A stretch of 64,000 nt of DNA from an uncultured Prevotellaceae bacterium (GCA_900318685.1 ONLL01000008.1:1-64000), one strand, 5' to 3'. Positions 53,911 through 62,246 are shown, counted from the stretch's first letter. The notes: generated by a model from the letters alone, not told the origin. Numbers and translations are program-made.

Positions 53911-54356
53911 TCAGCCAATCCATATCCTTCAAACAAGAAAGAATGCCGTTATCCCCGATTCACCCCTATTGTCTCTGCCCATCAGTACGTCATAACAAGT
54001 GGTAGAGGTAAGGTAGAAGATAAGTAGAAGTAAAGTAGAGGTTTAGTAGAGGTTTAGTAGAGGATGATTATATAGTTAACTTATTATGTATCTGGATTAT
54101 AATATGGATTTAGTAGAGGTAAAACATAAATAGGTATAAATCTAAGAAAAAGAAATCCCATTGCGACATTTGTGTAGGAGTGTTTTTGAATTACATATAG
54201 AGCATCACCTCGTATAGATGGATATAGCGCAAAAGTAGTTCGTTTATCCAAATGAAAAGGGTCTTCGCTGCTCGGCATTTGGACGCTTTTCCAAGAAAAA
54301 TAGGCTTGTGGAAACAACTTTTTTAGTTATTGTGCTTCTCATTAGAAAAATATTCG

Positions 54357-54364
54357 TATCTTTG
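54357..54364 (+). promoter_or_regulatory. -7 promoter motif of the type III mod-res genes
   Basis: TATCTTTG followed by TAGTC, 51 bp before the mod ATG. Confidence 0.6.
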
Positions 54365-54415
54365 TAGTCAAAAACCGGTAATAAGGGATAAGATTTCTAA
54401 AAGAAACAATAAAAT

Positions 54416-56344
54416 ATGATTCTGCAAATTGCAAATAATAATGAGGCAGTTACGCCGATTACTCGTGAAATGGAAGGTTTAAAAGAATACTTTCCTCAGT
54501 GCTTTAACGCTCAAGGGGAGTTCGATATAGAGAAGTTTCGCGAGGCCATACAGCCACAGGTGGATGTAACACGTGAAGGTCGCAGCTACGACTTCCTGGG
54601 TAAGAGTTATGCCCGTATGCTGTCGTCACTGGATACCACTACAGTTATTCGACCAGATGTTGAGCATAATTCCAAGCCCGAGAATGCCAACAGCGAGAAT
54701 ATCTATATCAGCGGTGACAATCTCGATGCGCTGCACCATTTGGTGAAGAGCTATGCCGGCCAGGTGAAGTGCATCTATATCGACCCGCCTTATAACACGG
54801 GTACTGACGGCTTCGTTTATAACGACAAGTTCAAGTTCACGGCTGAGGAACTGACCCAGAAGCTGAGCATCAGTCCAGAAGAGGCAGAAAAGATTATCGC
54901 TATGACGAGTGGCCATCGTGCCAGCCATGCTGCTTGGCTTACCTTCATGATGCCCCGTCTTCAGTTGGCTCGCGATTTGCTGTCAAAGGATGGTGTTATC
55001 TTTATCTCTATCGATGATAATGAGCAGGCGTATTTGAAACAACTTTGCGATAATATATTTGGTGAAGATAATTTTGTCACTCCATTAACCATTATCGTTA
55101 AACCAGAAGGAAGACGTTATGGAGATTTTGCCAAGACCCATGAATATGCACTTGTGTATGCGAAGTCCATTGAGAATGCAATTTTCAACGAAATAGAAGT
55201 AGAAGGAAGTACATATCAATATCAAGACGAATTTGGGGGATTTAATTTAAAGGGACTTAGAAATCGTAATGTCGTAGCATTCAATTCTAGTAATCGACCG
55301 AATTTAAGATACCCTTTCTATGTTGATATTTCTAATCCAGACGAGAATGGGCTTTGCAAGGTATCAACGAAGAAACAGGATGGTTATGAGGAAGTCATGC
55401 CTAGTATAATTGATGGACTTAAAAGTGTTTGGAGATGGGGGAAAGATAAAGCTACAAACGAAATTGAGAAACTTGTAGCATATAGAGGAAACGATGGAGA
55501 AATCCGTATTTTCCAGAAAGAAAGGAAACTTACTCAAACGCCAAAGACAGTATGGTTTGATAAAAACATCATATCTAACAAAGGAACGTCAGAAGTGGAA
55601 TCCTTATTAGGAAAAGGCGTGTTTAATTTTCCCAAACCTTTGCGCCTAATAAAGAATATACTATCGATAGGTTCTGGACTTGATGATATAATTATGGATT
55701 TCTTTTCTGGGTCTGCAACGACAGCACATGCTGTTATGGAAATGAATGCCACAGAGAATGCTCAAAGGAAATACATCCTTGTTCAATGGCAAGAACCCTG
55801 CAAAGAAGACAGCGCGGCACTAAAGGCTGGCTACCGCACCATCGACGAAATCGGCATGGAGCGCATCAAGCGTGCTGCCAAGAAAATCAAGGATGAGAAT
55901 CCGCTGTTTGCTGGCGACTTGGGCTTTAAGCACTACATACTGGAGGAAGTGCCTCAGAACACCCTTGACAAACTGGAAACCTTTGACCCCAATGTGATTC
56001 TCTCCACCGACGATGTGCTGAATATGTTCGGACGCGACACCGTGCTACAAACTTGGCTTGTGAACGACGGCTACGGACTTGGCGCAAAGACGGAAGACAT
56101 AGTGCTCGACAAATATCATGCAACGCTCTGCGGACACCATCTCTATCTGACGGATGCCGACTTTACGGAAAACGATATGGCGGCTCTTGTGGACCGCTAT
56201 CAGAGTGATCCCGCGTTCAACCCTGACTGCATTGTGCTGTTTGGCTATAGCTTCGGTCATAATGCAAAAGATATGCTGGAAAAGAACAAGCCTACCATCA
56301 ATTTGGTGAAGGACAAGAATGTAATAATTGACATTCGCTACTGA
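54416..56344 (+). CDS. mod: Type III restriction-modification system methyltransferase (Mod)
   Basis: An adenine-N6 DNA methyltransferase of the beta class: the catalytic DPPYNTG motif (about residue 122) comes before the SAM-binding FFSGSATTAHAVMEMN (about 428-443). The middle part (about residues 215-420) is the target-recognition region. That region (about 55070-55790) is visibly A+T-richer than the two flanks, as if exchanged from another source. The 642-residue length is typical. No tandem repeats that could make it phase-variable are present in the frame. It ends 1 bp before the res start. Confidence 0.95.
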   Translation: MILQIANNNEAVTPITREMEGLKEYFPQCFNAQGEFDIEKFREAIQPQVDVTREGRSYDFLGKSYARMLSSLDTTTVIRPDVEHNSKPENANSENIYISGDNLDALHHLVKSYAGQVKCIYIDPPYNTGTDGFVYNDKFKFTAEELTQKLSISPEEAEKIIAMTSGHRASHAAWLTFMMPRLQLARDLLSKDGVIFISIDDNEQAYLKQLCDNIFGEDNFVTPLTIIVKPEGRRYGDFAKTHEYALVYAKSIENAIFNEIEVEGSTYQYQDEFGGFNLKGLRNRNVVAFNSSNRPNLRYPFYVDISNPDENGLCKVSTKKQDGYEEVMPSIIDGLKSVWRWGKDKATNEIEKLVAYRGNDGEIRIFQKERKLTQTPKTVWFDKNIISNKGTSEVESLLGKGVFNFPKPLRLIKNILSIGSGLDDIIMDFFSGSATTAHAVMEMNATENAQRKYILVQWQEPCKEDSAALKAGYRTIDEIGMERIKRAAKKIKDENPLFAGDLGFKHYILEEVPQNTLDKLETFDPNVILSTDDVLNMFGRDTVLQTWLVNDGYGLGAKTEDIVLDKYHATLCGHHLYLTDADFTENDMAALVDRYQSDPAFNPDCIVLFGYSFGHNAKDMLEKNKPTINLVKDKNVIIDIRY

Positions 56345-56345
56345 T

Positions 56346-59306
56346 ATGGAGTTAATACTACAGAATAATCTGCCACATCAGCAGTTGCCAGTAGAGGCCG
56401 TTGGTGACGCACTGCAAGAAGTTAGTTGGGAGTCGCCCAAAGACTTCTATTCCAATCCGCAATTATCATGGTCGAATCGCTCCCAGCTGTTTACGCCTAT
56501 CATAGATGTTAAGAAACGACTGGTACCTAATATGCTGCCAAAATTGCAAGAGCCAGAAAAGAACGGACCTCTGAATCTTGACATCAAGATGGAAACGGGT
56601 ACGGGAAAGACTTATGTCTATACCAAGACCATTTTTGAGTTACATCAGCGCTACAGGCTGAATAAGTTCATTATTTGTGTGCCCTCACTGCCAATTAAAG
56701 CAGGAGCTGAGCAATTCCTGAGCGATCTGTATGTGCAACGCCATTTCTACGATGCCTGCGGCTATCATTGCGAAATAGAAGTTGGCGTGCTGGAGGCTGC
56801 CAAGGCCAAAAAAGGTAAACGGTATTTCCCTGGGGTGGTGCGTGACTTTATGGAAGGCTCATGCCAGCAGCGCAACAAGATATATGTGCTGTTGCTGAAC
56901 ATGGCTCTGCTGACAAATGCTCAGATACTGAAACGTGATGACTATGACTTTGGCGTGTTGGGATTCTACCGTCCATTTGATGCACTAAGAGCTACACATC
57001 CCGTAGTGATTATTGATGAGCCTCACCGCTTCACCCGTTCGCAGTCGGCTTATGCCCAGATACTTAAAGAACTCCAGCCGCAGTTAATATTGCGTTATGG
57101 TGCCACCTTCCCGGAAATCACTGTGGGTAAAGGCAAAGGTAAGCACGTGTCGAAGGACTATCTGAACCTGCTCTACGACCTGAATGCTTGCGAAGCTTTT
57201 TCTCAGAACCTGATAAAGGGCGTAGCAAAAGAACACTTCGAACTGGAGGGAGGACAGCGCGAACGCATTATTATTAAGGACATCAATCAGAGTGAGCGCA
57301 AGGTTACGTTGCAATATGCTGGCAAAACAGAGACGCTGCAGGCAGGTGATCCTATCACGTTGTCACCAGAAATGCAGAATGTGAGTGTGGATGCAGTAGA
57401 GAAAGGATTGGTAACCCTATCAAATGGAAGAACCTTCCACACAAGCGAACATTTCAGTCCGTCAGTTTATGCCCAGTCGTATCAGGAGGAAATGGTAAAA
57501 CTGGCTATTCAGCGCCATTTCGAGACGGAACGGAAAAACTTTGAAGGCGATCGACGTATCAAGACGCTGGCACTGTTCTTTATTGACAATATTCGTTCAT
57601 ATCGCGGTGATGACAATGAGAACGGATGGCTGGCAGAGAAATTCGAATCGCTTCTGAAAGAACGTGTGAAGTTTGAGCTATGCCAACCCTGTAGTGATGA
57701 TTACAAAGCCTATCTGGAGGCTACCCTAAAAGATGCTCATGCCTGTCACGGCGGCTACTTTGCTGAAGACAATCAGAACAGCGACGAGGAGATAGCCCAG
57801 CAGGTAAGAGAGATTCTGCACGACAAGAAACAGTTGCTGTCGTTTAAGAACGAAGACGGCAGCTGGAATACGCGCCGCTTCATCTTCTCTAAGTGGACGC
57901 TGAAAGAGGGATGGGATAATCCCAACGTGTTTACTATCTGCAAACTGCGTTCCAGCGGTAGTGAAATCAGCAAACTGCAAGAGGTGGGCCGAGGACTTCG
58001 TTTGCCTGTAGATGAATATGGCAATCGCAGCAGTGAAGAGCATTTACTGAACTATATTGTTGACTTTGACGAAGCCGACTTTGCTGCTAAGTTGGTTGCC
58101 GAGATTAACGGTCAGTTACCTCAGGTGGTCATTACCGACAAGATACCTATGGAGTTGATTCAGCGCGTAGCAGAAAAACGAGGTGTGAACGAGTTTGCAT
58201 TATTGGCAGAACTCGCTCAGAAGGGTATTATCAAGGATTTACAAGGTACTATCAATGGTGATATGCTTGGAGAACTCTATAACCATTATCCTGAGTTTGC
58301 CGATACAGGCTTGCCTAAGTCAAAGGTTATAGACAGGAATAAAAAGAATACCAACAAGATTAAGATTCGCCCACAGGTGTTCGACCGTCTGCGCGACCTA
58401 TGGATGAAAATCAACAAGAGGTATGTTATCTTCTTCGACCCTATGTTGGAAAAGGAACTCGAGAAAGCACTACCAATGTTGTTTACTGATGGTGTGTTCG
58501 CCCAAGGTGTTATAACAAGTAAAAGAGAGATTGTAGGCACTGACGAAGGAAGGATGGCTTTTGTTCAAGATACAGGTGTGTCGTATCAGACAAAAGGAAA
58601 TACTTTACCCTATAACGAGTTTTTGAAACGCATCAATCGAGCTACCAGTGTGCCTATTCGCACGCTTCACGATGCAATGTGCAAAGGTATCGGCAGTAAG
58701 CCCACATTTACACAGGATCTGATAAACGATCAGTCGTTGGCTCGTATCATCAAAAACATTACGAATTGGAAGATAGAAAATTCCATGAGTCAGTTTAAAT
58801 ATAAGCAGACAGCATACGATGTGAAGCGAACCAGACTTACTGATGAGAATGGAAAGCTGTACGACGATATTGTGCAGAGTTATATAGGTAATCATCTGGA
58901 TAGTGCTAGAGTTGCTGACAGGTATCTATATGATGCCTATACGTACGACAGCGACTTGGAACAGATAAATCTGAAGACATCTGATATTGATGAAGTTATA
59001 GTGTTTGGTAAGATCCCTCGTAAGAGTATTGCCATTCCAACAATCACAAACGACTCGTATAGTCCCGACTTTATGTATATGGTCAAGAAAACTGACGGTA
59101 GCAAGGAGTTGAATATCATTGTTGAGACAAAAGGGGTTGACACGCCAGCCAATCTGCGTGGTGTTGAGGAGAAGAAAATCAGTTGCGCCCAGAAGTTCTT
59201 TAATCAGCTTCGAGAAGACTTTCCTGAGCTGAACGTAAACTTTCGCGACCAACTCAATCATCAACAATTGCGAACAATTATTGATGAAGTGCTGAGGGAG
59301 GGGTAA
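56346..59306 (+). CDS. res: Type III restriction enzyme subunit (Res)
   Basis: The ATP-dependent translocase and endonuclease partner of Mod. The start at 56346 (MELILQNNLPHQQLP) is chosen as it lies just after the mod stop. Helicase motifs: METGTGKTYVYTKT (Walker A, about residue 85), VVIIDEPHRF (DEAH-like, about 223), KWTLKEGWDNPNVFTICKL and QEVGRGLRLPVDE (motif VI). The C-terminus has SPDFMYMV and NIIVETKGVDT, the PD-(D/E)xK nuclease pattern. At 986 residues it is full length with no frameshift, so the system is probably active. Confidence 0.95.
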   Translation: MELILQNNLPHQQLPVEAVGDALQEVSWESPKDFYSNPQLSWSNRSQLFTPIIDVKKRLVPNMLPKLQEPEKNGPLNLDIKMETGTGKTYVYTKTIFELHQRYRLNKFIICVPSLPIKAGAEQFLSDLYVQRHFYDACGYHCEIEVGVLEAAKAKKGKRYFPGVVRDFMEGSCQQRNKIYVLLLNMALLTNAQILKRDDYDFGVLGFYRPFDALRATHPVVIIDEPHRFTRSQSAYAQILKELQPQLILRYGATFPEITVGKGKGKHVSKDYLNLLYDLNACEAFSQNLIKGVAKEHFELEGGQRERIIIKDINQSERKVTLQYAGKTETLQAGDPITLSPEMQNVSVDAVEKGLVTLSNGRTFHTSEHFSPSVYAQSYQEEMVKLAIQRHFETERKNFEGDRRIKTLALFFIDNIRSYRGDDNENGWLAEKFESLLKERVKFELCQPCSDDYKAYLEATLKDAHACHGGYFAEDNQNSDEEIAQQVREILHDKKQLLSFKNEDGSWNTRRFIFSKWTLKEGWDNPNVFTICKLRSSGSEISKLQEVGRGLRLPVDEYGNRSSEEHLLNYIVDFDEADFAAKLVAEINGQLPQVVITDKIPMELIQRVAEKRGVNEFALLAELAQKGIIKDLQGTINGDMLGELYNHYPEFADTGLPKSKVIDRNKKNTNKIKIRPQVFDRLRDLWMKINKRYVIFFDPMLEKELEKALPMLFTDGVFAQGVITSKREIVGTDEGRMAFVQDTGVSYQTKGNTLPYNEFLKRINRATSVPIRTLHDAMCKGIGSKPTFTQDLINDQSLARIIKNITNWKIENSMSQFKYKQTAYDVKRTRLTDENGKLYDDIVQSYIGNHLDSARVADRYLYDAYTYDSDLEQINLKTSDIDEVIVFGKIPRKSIAIPTITNDSYSPDFMYMVKKTDGSKELNIIVETKGVDTPANLRGVEEKKISCAQKFFNQLREDFPELNVNFRDQLNHQQLRTIIDEVLREG

Positions 59307-59377
59307 CATTCACAAGACTAACAAAGGATACCACTCAAGATGTTACTCAAAGAAAGTAAGTAAGCGGAAAAACCGAC

Positions 59378-59440
59378 GAGTCACTTGAACTGAATCCAGG
59401 TCAGTTTGCGCCAGAGTCCTTCAGACAGATGGCTTCTCGG
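59378..59440 (-). pseudogene. Remnant of the 3' end of a second DUF418 gene
   Basis: The minus strand encodes PRSHLSEGLWRKLTWIQFK then TGA, almost the same as the end of the intact DUF418 protein (EGLWRKLTWLQFK) 184 bp away. The first 45 bp from the stop match with about four differences, after which the copies diverge. It looks like what is left of a paralogue or a partial duplication at the border of the restriction locus. Confidence 0.7.
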
Positions 59441-59501
59441 AACGAAACCTACGCTATATGAAGAGCTTCTATTTGCTTTACAACGATCAAATTGGGAATC
59501 T

Positions 59502-59554
59502 GCCACAAGTTGTGGCAAATTCTAACGACGAAATTTTGCCACAGGTTGTTGCAA
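59502..59554. repeat. Two palindromes with an AA-S-TT core
   Basis: GCCACAA-G-TTGTGGC (59502-59516) is perfect around one base; TTGCCACAG-GTTGTTGCAA (59536-59554) is imperfect. Both share the plan of the palindromes at 27228-27355. They fill the short space between the DUF418 remnant and the DUF418 gene, where no gene is seen. Confidence 0.7.
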
Positions 59555-59564
59555 AGCCTCAGAG

Positions 59565-60698
59565 TCACTTGAACTGAAGCCAGGTGAGCTTGCGCCAGAG
59601 CCCTTCGAGCGGACCGCGAGGATGACTGGCAAACCACCAACGACAGAACAGATACTGGGCGATGACCATCATCAGGCCGATGAGCACAGCATAGGTGATG
59701 CCCACAAGGCGATAGCAAGCCAGGCCATAGCCGCAGAAGATGAAGCTGCCGATGATGGACTGAAGCAGATAGTTGGTGAGGCTCATCCTGCCGAAGATGC
59801 ACAGGTGATGGAGGACTCTGCGGACGCCTTCAAAGGCATACCAGGCAGATACTACGGTCGAGACGATCATGACCAGTATGCTGAGGTTGCGGATGGGCGT
59901 AAGCCATGAAGCCAACTTCCCGAAATCCACGAAGCTCAAGACCAATACAGCGAGGATTGAAACGCTGAGGATGACATGCCAAATGCCCAGATGACGGTCC
60001 TCGTTATAAAACAGCCGCTGGCGCCCCAGCTGCATTCCAAGAATGAAGAGGCAGAGAAGCTGCGTCAGCCGGCCGCTGAAGACATTGAACCTCAGGTTCA
60101 GCTCAAAGCCATATTGCAGGTTGTTTAACGCGTTCTCCCAGAAAGTGCCATGTTCGTGCAAAGCCATCGTCTGGCCATAGATTTCAAAGAGACGGGTATG
60201 GTCGATGGTGATGCCTGTCAGCAGGCAGAAGAGCTCTACCGGCTGTATGGCCAGCAGGGCTATGATGCACCAGACGGCTCGCGAAGGCAGGTAACTGATG
60301 GGGATGAGCAGCAGGCCGTAGACCGCATAGAGCATGAGGATATCGCCATCGTAGAACGCTACATTGATGAGTCCAAAAATGAACAGCAGACACATGCGCC
60401 AGGCAAAGCGGCCAGCGAAGGAGCGTCCCTTCTGCTGCTGGTTGTCGTTCATGATAAAGAAACTCAGTCCGAAGAGCATAGCGAAGATGCCGTACATCTT
60501 GCCGCTCAGCAGCCAGGCGAGCACCCGGCCTACCGACTCATCGCACGATAATGTATGCAGGATAGGCTCTTCAGTAAAGATGTCGAAGTGCTCTACGGAG
60601 TGGTAAAGGATGATGCCTGCCACAGCGATACCTCTGAGGGCATCGGCCACGTCGATACGCGTGTTGGGCAGGTTACGGGTTAAATATCTGGTATTCAT
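59565..60698 (-). CDS. DUF418 family membrane protein
   Basis: The start giving MNTRYLTRNLPNTRIDVADA is chosen because it leads directly into the conserved RIDVADALRGIAVAGIILYH opening. The protein has about nine membrane segments, with the family motif LFGLSFFIM, and a C-terminal GRMSLTNYLLQSIIGSFIFC and WWFASHPRGPLEGLWRKLTW. DUF418 proteins (YeiB-like) relate to acyltransferases of the heparan-alpha-glucosaminide type; their role is not settled. It has a promoter at 60726. Confidence 0.9.
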   Translation of the reverse strand: MNTRYLTRNLPNTRIDVADALRGIAVAGIILYHSVEHFDIFTEEPILHTLSCDESVGRVLAWLLSGKMYGIFAMLFGLSFFIMNDNQQQKGRSFAGRFAWRMCLLFIFGLINVAFYDGDILMLYAVYGLLLIPISYLPSRAVWCIIALLAIQPVELFCLLTGITIDHTRLFEIYGQTMALHEHGTFWENALNNLQYGFELNLRFNVFSGRLTQLLCLFILGMQLGRQRLFYNEDRHLGIWHVILSVSILAVLVLSFVDFGKLASWLTPIRNLSILVMIVSTVVSAWYAFEGVRRVLHHLCIFGRMSLTNYLLQSIIGSFIFCGYGLACYRLVGITYAVLIGLMMVIAQYLFCRWWFASHPRGPLEGLWRKLTWLQFK

Positions 60699-60725
60699 CA
60701 CTGGACATTCATACAAATTAGGATG

Positions 60726-60733
60726 CAAAGGTA
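60726..60733 (-). promoter_or_regulatory. -7 promoter motif of the DUF418 gene
   Basis: TACCTTTGCATCC on the minus strand, 27 bp before the start at 60698. Confidence 0.65.
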
Positions 60734-60809
60734 CAAAAAAAAGGGTAAAACTATTGTATATTCTCCTAAAAATGATTGCCTTTGCACCCAAATAACCAGA
60801 AAACAATAA

Positions 60810-60959
60810 CGCGGTCACCTCTCAATAGCCGTGGGTCGGAACGACCTGCCCGCCCAGGAGAGCCTGCTCAACTCGCAGCTCAGCGAGGCTGCCAACATGT
60901 ACAAGGGAGCACAGGCCGTCATCGCCCTCTACATCGCACTCGGCGGAGGAACGAAGTGA
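60810..60959 (+). pseudogene. 3' fragment of an efflux outer-membrane factor (TolC-like)
   Basis: The open frame after TAA at 60807 encodes GRNDLPAQESLLNSQLSEA, then about 20 residues with ANMYKGAQAVIALYIALGGG and a stop. The ending ALYIALGGG plus the LxAQxSLL...QL pattern is the C-terminus of RND-linked outer-membrane efflux proteins. Nothing upstream in this frame continues it, so only about 49 codons of a gene of about 450 remain. The gene's terminator is still present at 60988-61023. Confidence 0.65.
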
Positions 60960-60987
60960 TGGAAGGTTAAAAGGTTAAGACTTCATG

Positions 60988-61023
60988 GTCTGCGGTGTCG
61001 ATGGTGGCACCGCAGACTTTTTT
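60988..61023 (+). terminator. Intrinsic terminator left after the efflux-gene fragment
   Basis: Perfect stem GTCTGCGGTG/CACCGCAGAC around a 10-bp loop, followed by TTTTTT. Confidence 0.9.
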
Positions 61024-61144
61024 ATGCGCATTCATGGAGAAACTGCGCTTACACAATATTTCTCACCGCGTGCAACGGCCTCATAGAGCAATGGCACGCG
61101 CCAATCGCGACGGCAGCAGCGAGCGCACAAGACGCTGCAGAGCA

Positions 61145-61232
61145 GCATCCCATACTATGCACGGCGGCATCCCATACTATGCACGGCGGCATCCCAAACT
61201 ATGCATGGCGGCATCCCAAACGACGAATACTG
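61145..61232. repeat. 22-bp tandem repeat, about four units
   Basis: Units GCATCCCATACTATGCACGGCG at 61145-61166 and 61167-61188, a third with two changes at 61189-61210, then a half-matching fourth. No gene uses it convincingly in any frame. The rest of 61024-61349 shows nothing I can name. Confidence 0.85.
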
Positions 61233-61305
61233 CCATCCGAGACGGCACAGCGCCTTAATGACGGAAAGCCGCGCAGGAGGCAGAGCAAGACCGTTCTTGA
61301 AGATT

Positions 61306-61345
61306 AAAAAACCCCTCCCTTGTGGGGAGGGGCCGGGGGTAGGCT
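61306..61345 (-). terminator. GC-rich hairpin element with T-run after the HU-like remnant
   Basis: On the minus strand: CCTACCCCCGGCCCCTCCCC-ACAA-GGGAGGGG-TTTTTT. This is the same family as the elements at 127-163 and 971-1010, here with a proper T-run directly after the stop of the HU-like fragment, so it works as an intrinsic terminator. Confidence 0.85.
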
Positions 61346-61349
61346 TCTC

Positions 61350-61460
61350 TTACGGACGTGGCTCGTCATCCCCGCCACTGTCGGGAGTAGTGCCACCGCC
61401 ACTGGGCTCGATGCCTGAGCCTCGTCGCTTATTATTATCAACCAGATAAAGCATTCTCAT
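61350..61460 (-). pseudogene. Truncated HU-related protein gene (C-terminal tail only)
   Basis: The frame encodes MRMLYLVDNNKRRGSGIEPS followed by GGGTTPDSGGDDEPRP and TAA. From RGSGIEPSGGG onward it is the disordered tail of a Bacteroidales HU-like protein, close to the tail at 1-127. The first dozen residues are not HU sequence, so the DNA-binding core is gone. It is followed by its terminator hairpin. Confidence 0.7.
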
Positions 61461-62246
61461 ATTTCATTTGATGAATTGCTTTTTCATGCTCTAGCTCTTT
61501 TCAATTGGGGATATGAAAACAAGAACCTCGACGGCACCGATTGTGTAGGCGACGATTTGTACACACCTCTGCGCATCCATGCTATAGCCGAAAAAGCCTG
61601 GCATGCAAACCCCGAATACTGGAAAGAAGGCATCGCCAAAAATATAGAAAAAAGTCGTTACTCCTTCAAGACCAATCCTGCCGGGGCGGCAGCAGAAGGA
61701 AAAACGCTAAGACAATTCTCTTCCAAAGCCAGAAAGGACTATACACGCGACAAGTGGAACAAAAGGCTTTCTCTGATAAAAACAGAGATCAAAGCAGGAA
61801 TGAGTCATAGCAAACTAGCGAAAATACTCTCGGACAAAATCGGGGAACCCGTAAATCCTCGTACATTGGGACGTCATGTGCGGGAAATGCGAAAAAACGA
61901 AGCGAGAGAGCAGCTTAAGGCATCCAAAAACGGCAAAAATGACGTTAATACTAATATTACTACTAATTCTATAACCTTCTCTTCAAATCCCCCCACCACC
62001 CCCATACCCCCTTATACCCTGATTAAAGAGAAGAACATATTATTGGAATGTGACGATATGGCACCCCTCAACAAAGGAAAGCAGGATGGTTATAGCTCGC
62101 GTTTTGATTGTTTCTGCCGTTGGTATGATGAAAGTCTGACCATGGCACAAAACATGCAGAAACTGAAGAAGAAAGGGTTGGAGATAAGCGAATCAACATA
62201 TCATCGCTACAAAAGGAAAAGAGACTCAATGAAGAGAGTAGCATAA
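61419..62246 (+). pseudogene. Gene of unknown function missing its 5' end
   Basis: The frame is open from 61419, just after a stop, but has no ATG near its start; the first usable codon is TTG at 61476. The protein-like part begins around HISFDELLFHALALFNWGYE and ends in basic helical regions (SKARKDYTRDKWNKRLSLIK, KLKKKGLEISESTYHRYKRK) suggesting nucleic-acid contact, with a Pro/Thr linker between. I do not recognise the family. Bacteroidales often keep VirE/primase-like genes beside HU-like genes, which would fit. The missing start and the abutting HU remnant suggest a deletion, and the reading frame may now be silent. Confidence 0.5.

Larger units (their letters stand above)
53540..54123. 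repeat. Symmetric non-coding structure: two opposed 11-bp repeat arrays around twin palindromes
   Basis: The space of about 1 kb before the type III genes has no convincing gene. It holds nine 11-bp units, consensus TTATCTTCTAC, at 53621-53717, the first shorter and the last degenerate. The mirror array of six units, consensus GTAGAAGATAA/GTAGAGGTTTA, is at 54002-54067. A lone TTACCTCTAC lies further out on the left (53541-53550) and GTAGAGGTAAA on the right (54113-54123). Inside are two identical 18-bp palindromes (53828-53845, 53893-53910). The 11-bp spacing is about one helical turn, so a protein could bind all units on one face. The role is unknown; origin-like, transposon-end-like and regulatory readings are all open. 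Confidence 0.85.

Noticed and set aside
53621..54067. CRISPR-like array
   Set aside because: Units are 11 bp, directly adjacent with no spacers, and appear in two opposed blocks; no cas gene is present.
54416..56344. Phase-variable mod gene
   Set aside because: No tetra- or pentanucleotide tract lies in the frame or near the start; only the recognition region looks exchanged.
60995..61258. 87-codon frame over the 22-bp repeat
   Set aside because: It begins inside the efflux-gene terminator and its repeats mirror the DNA period; no protein features.
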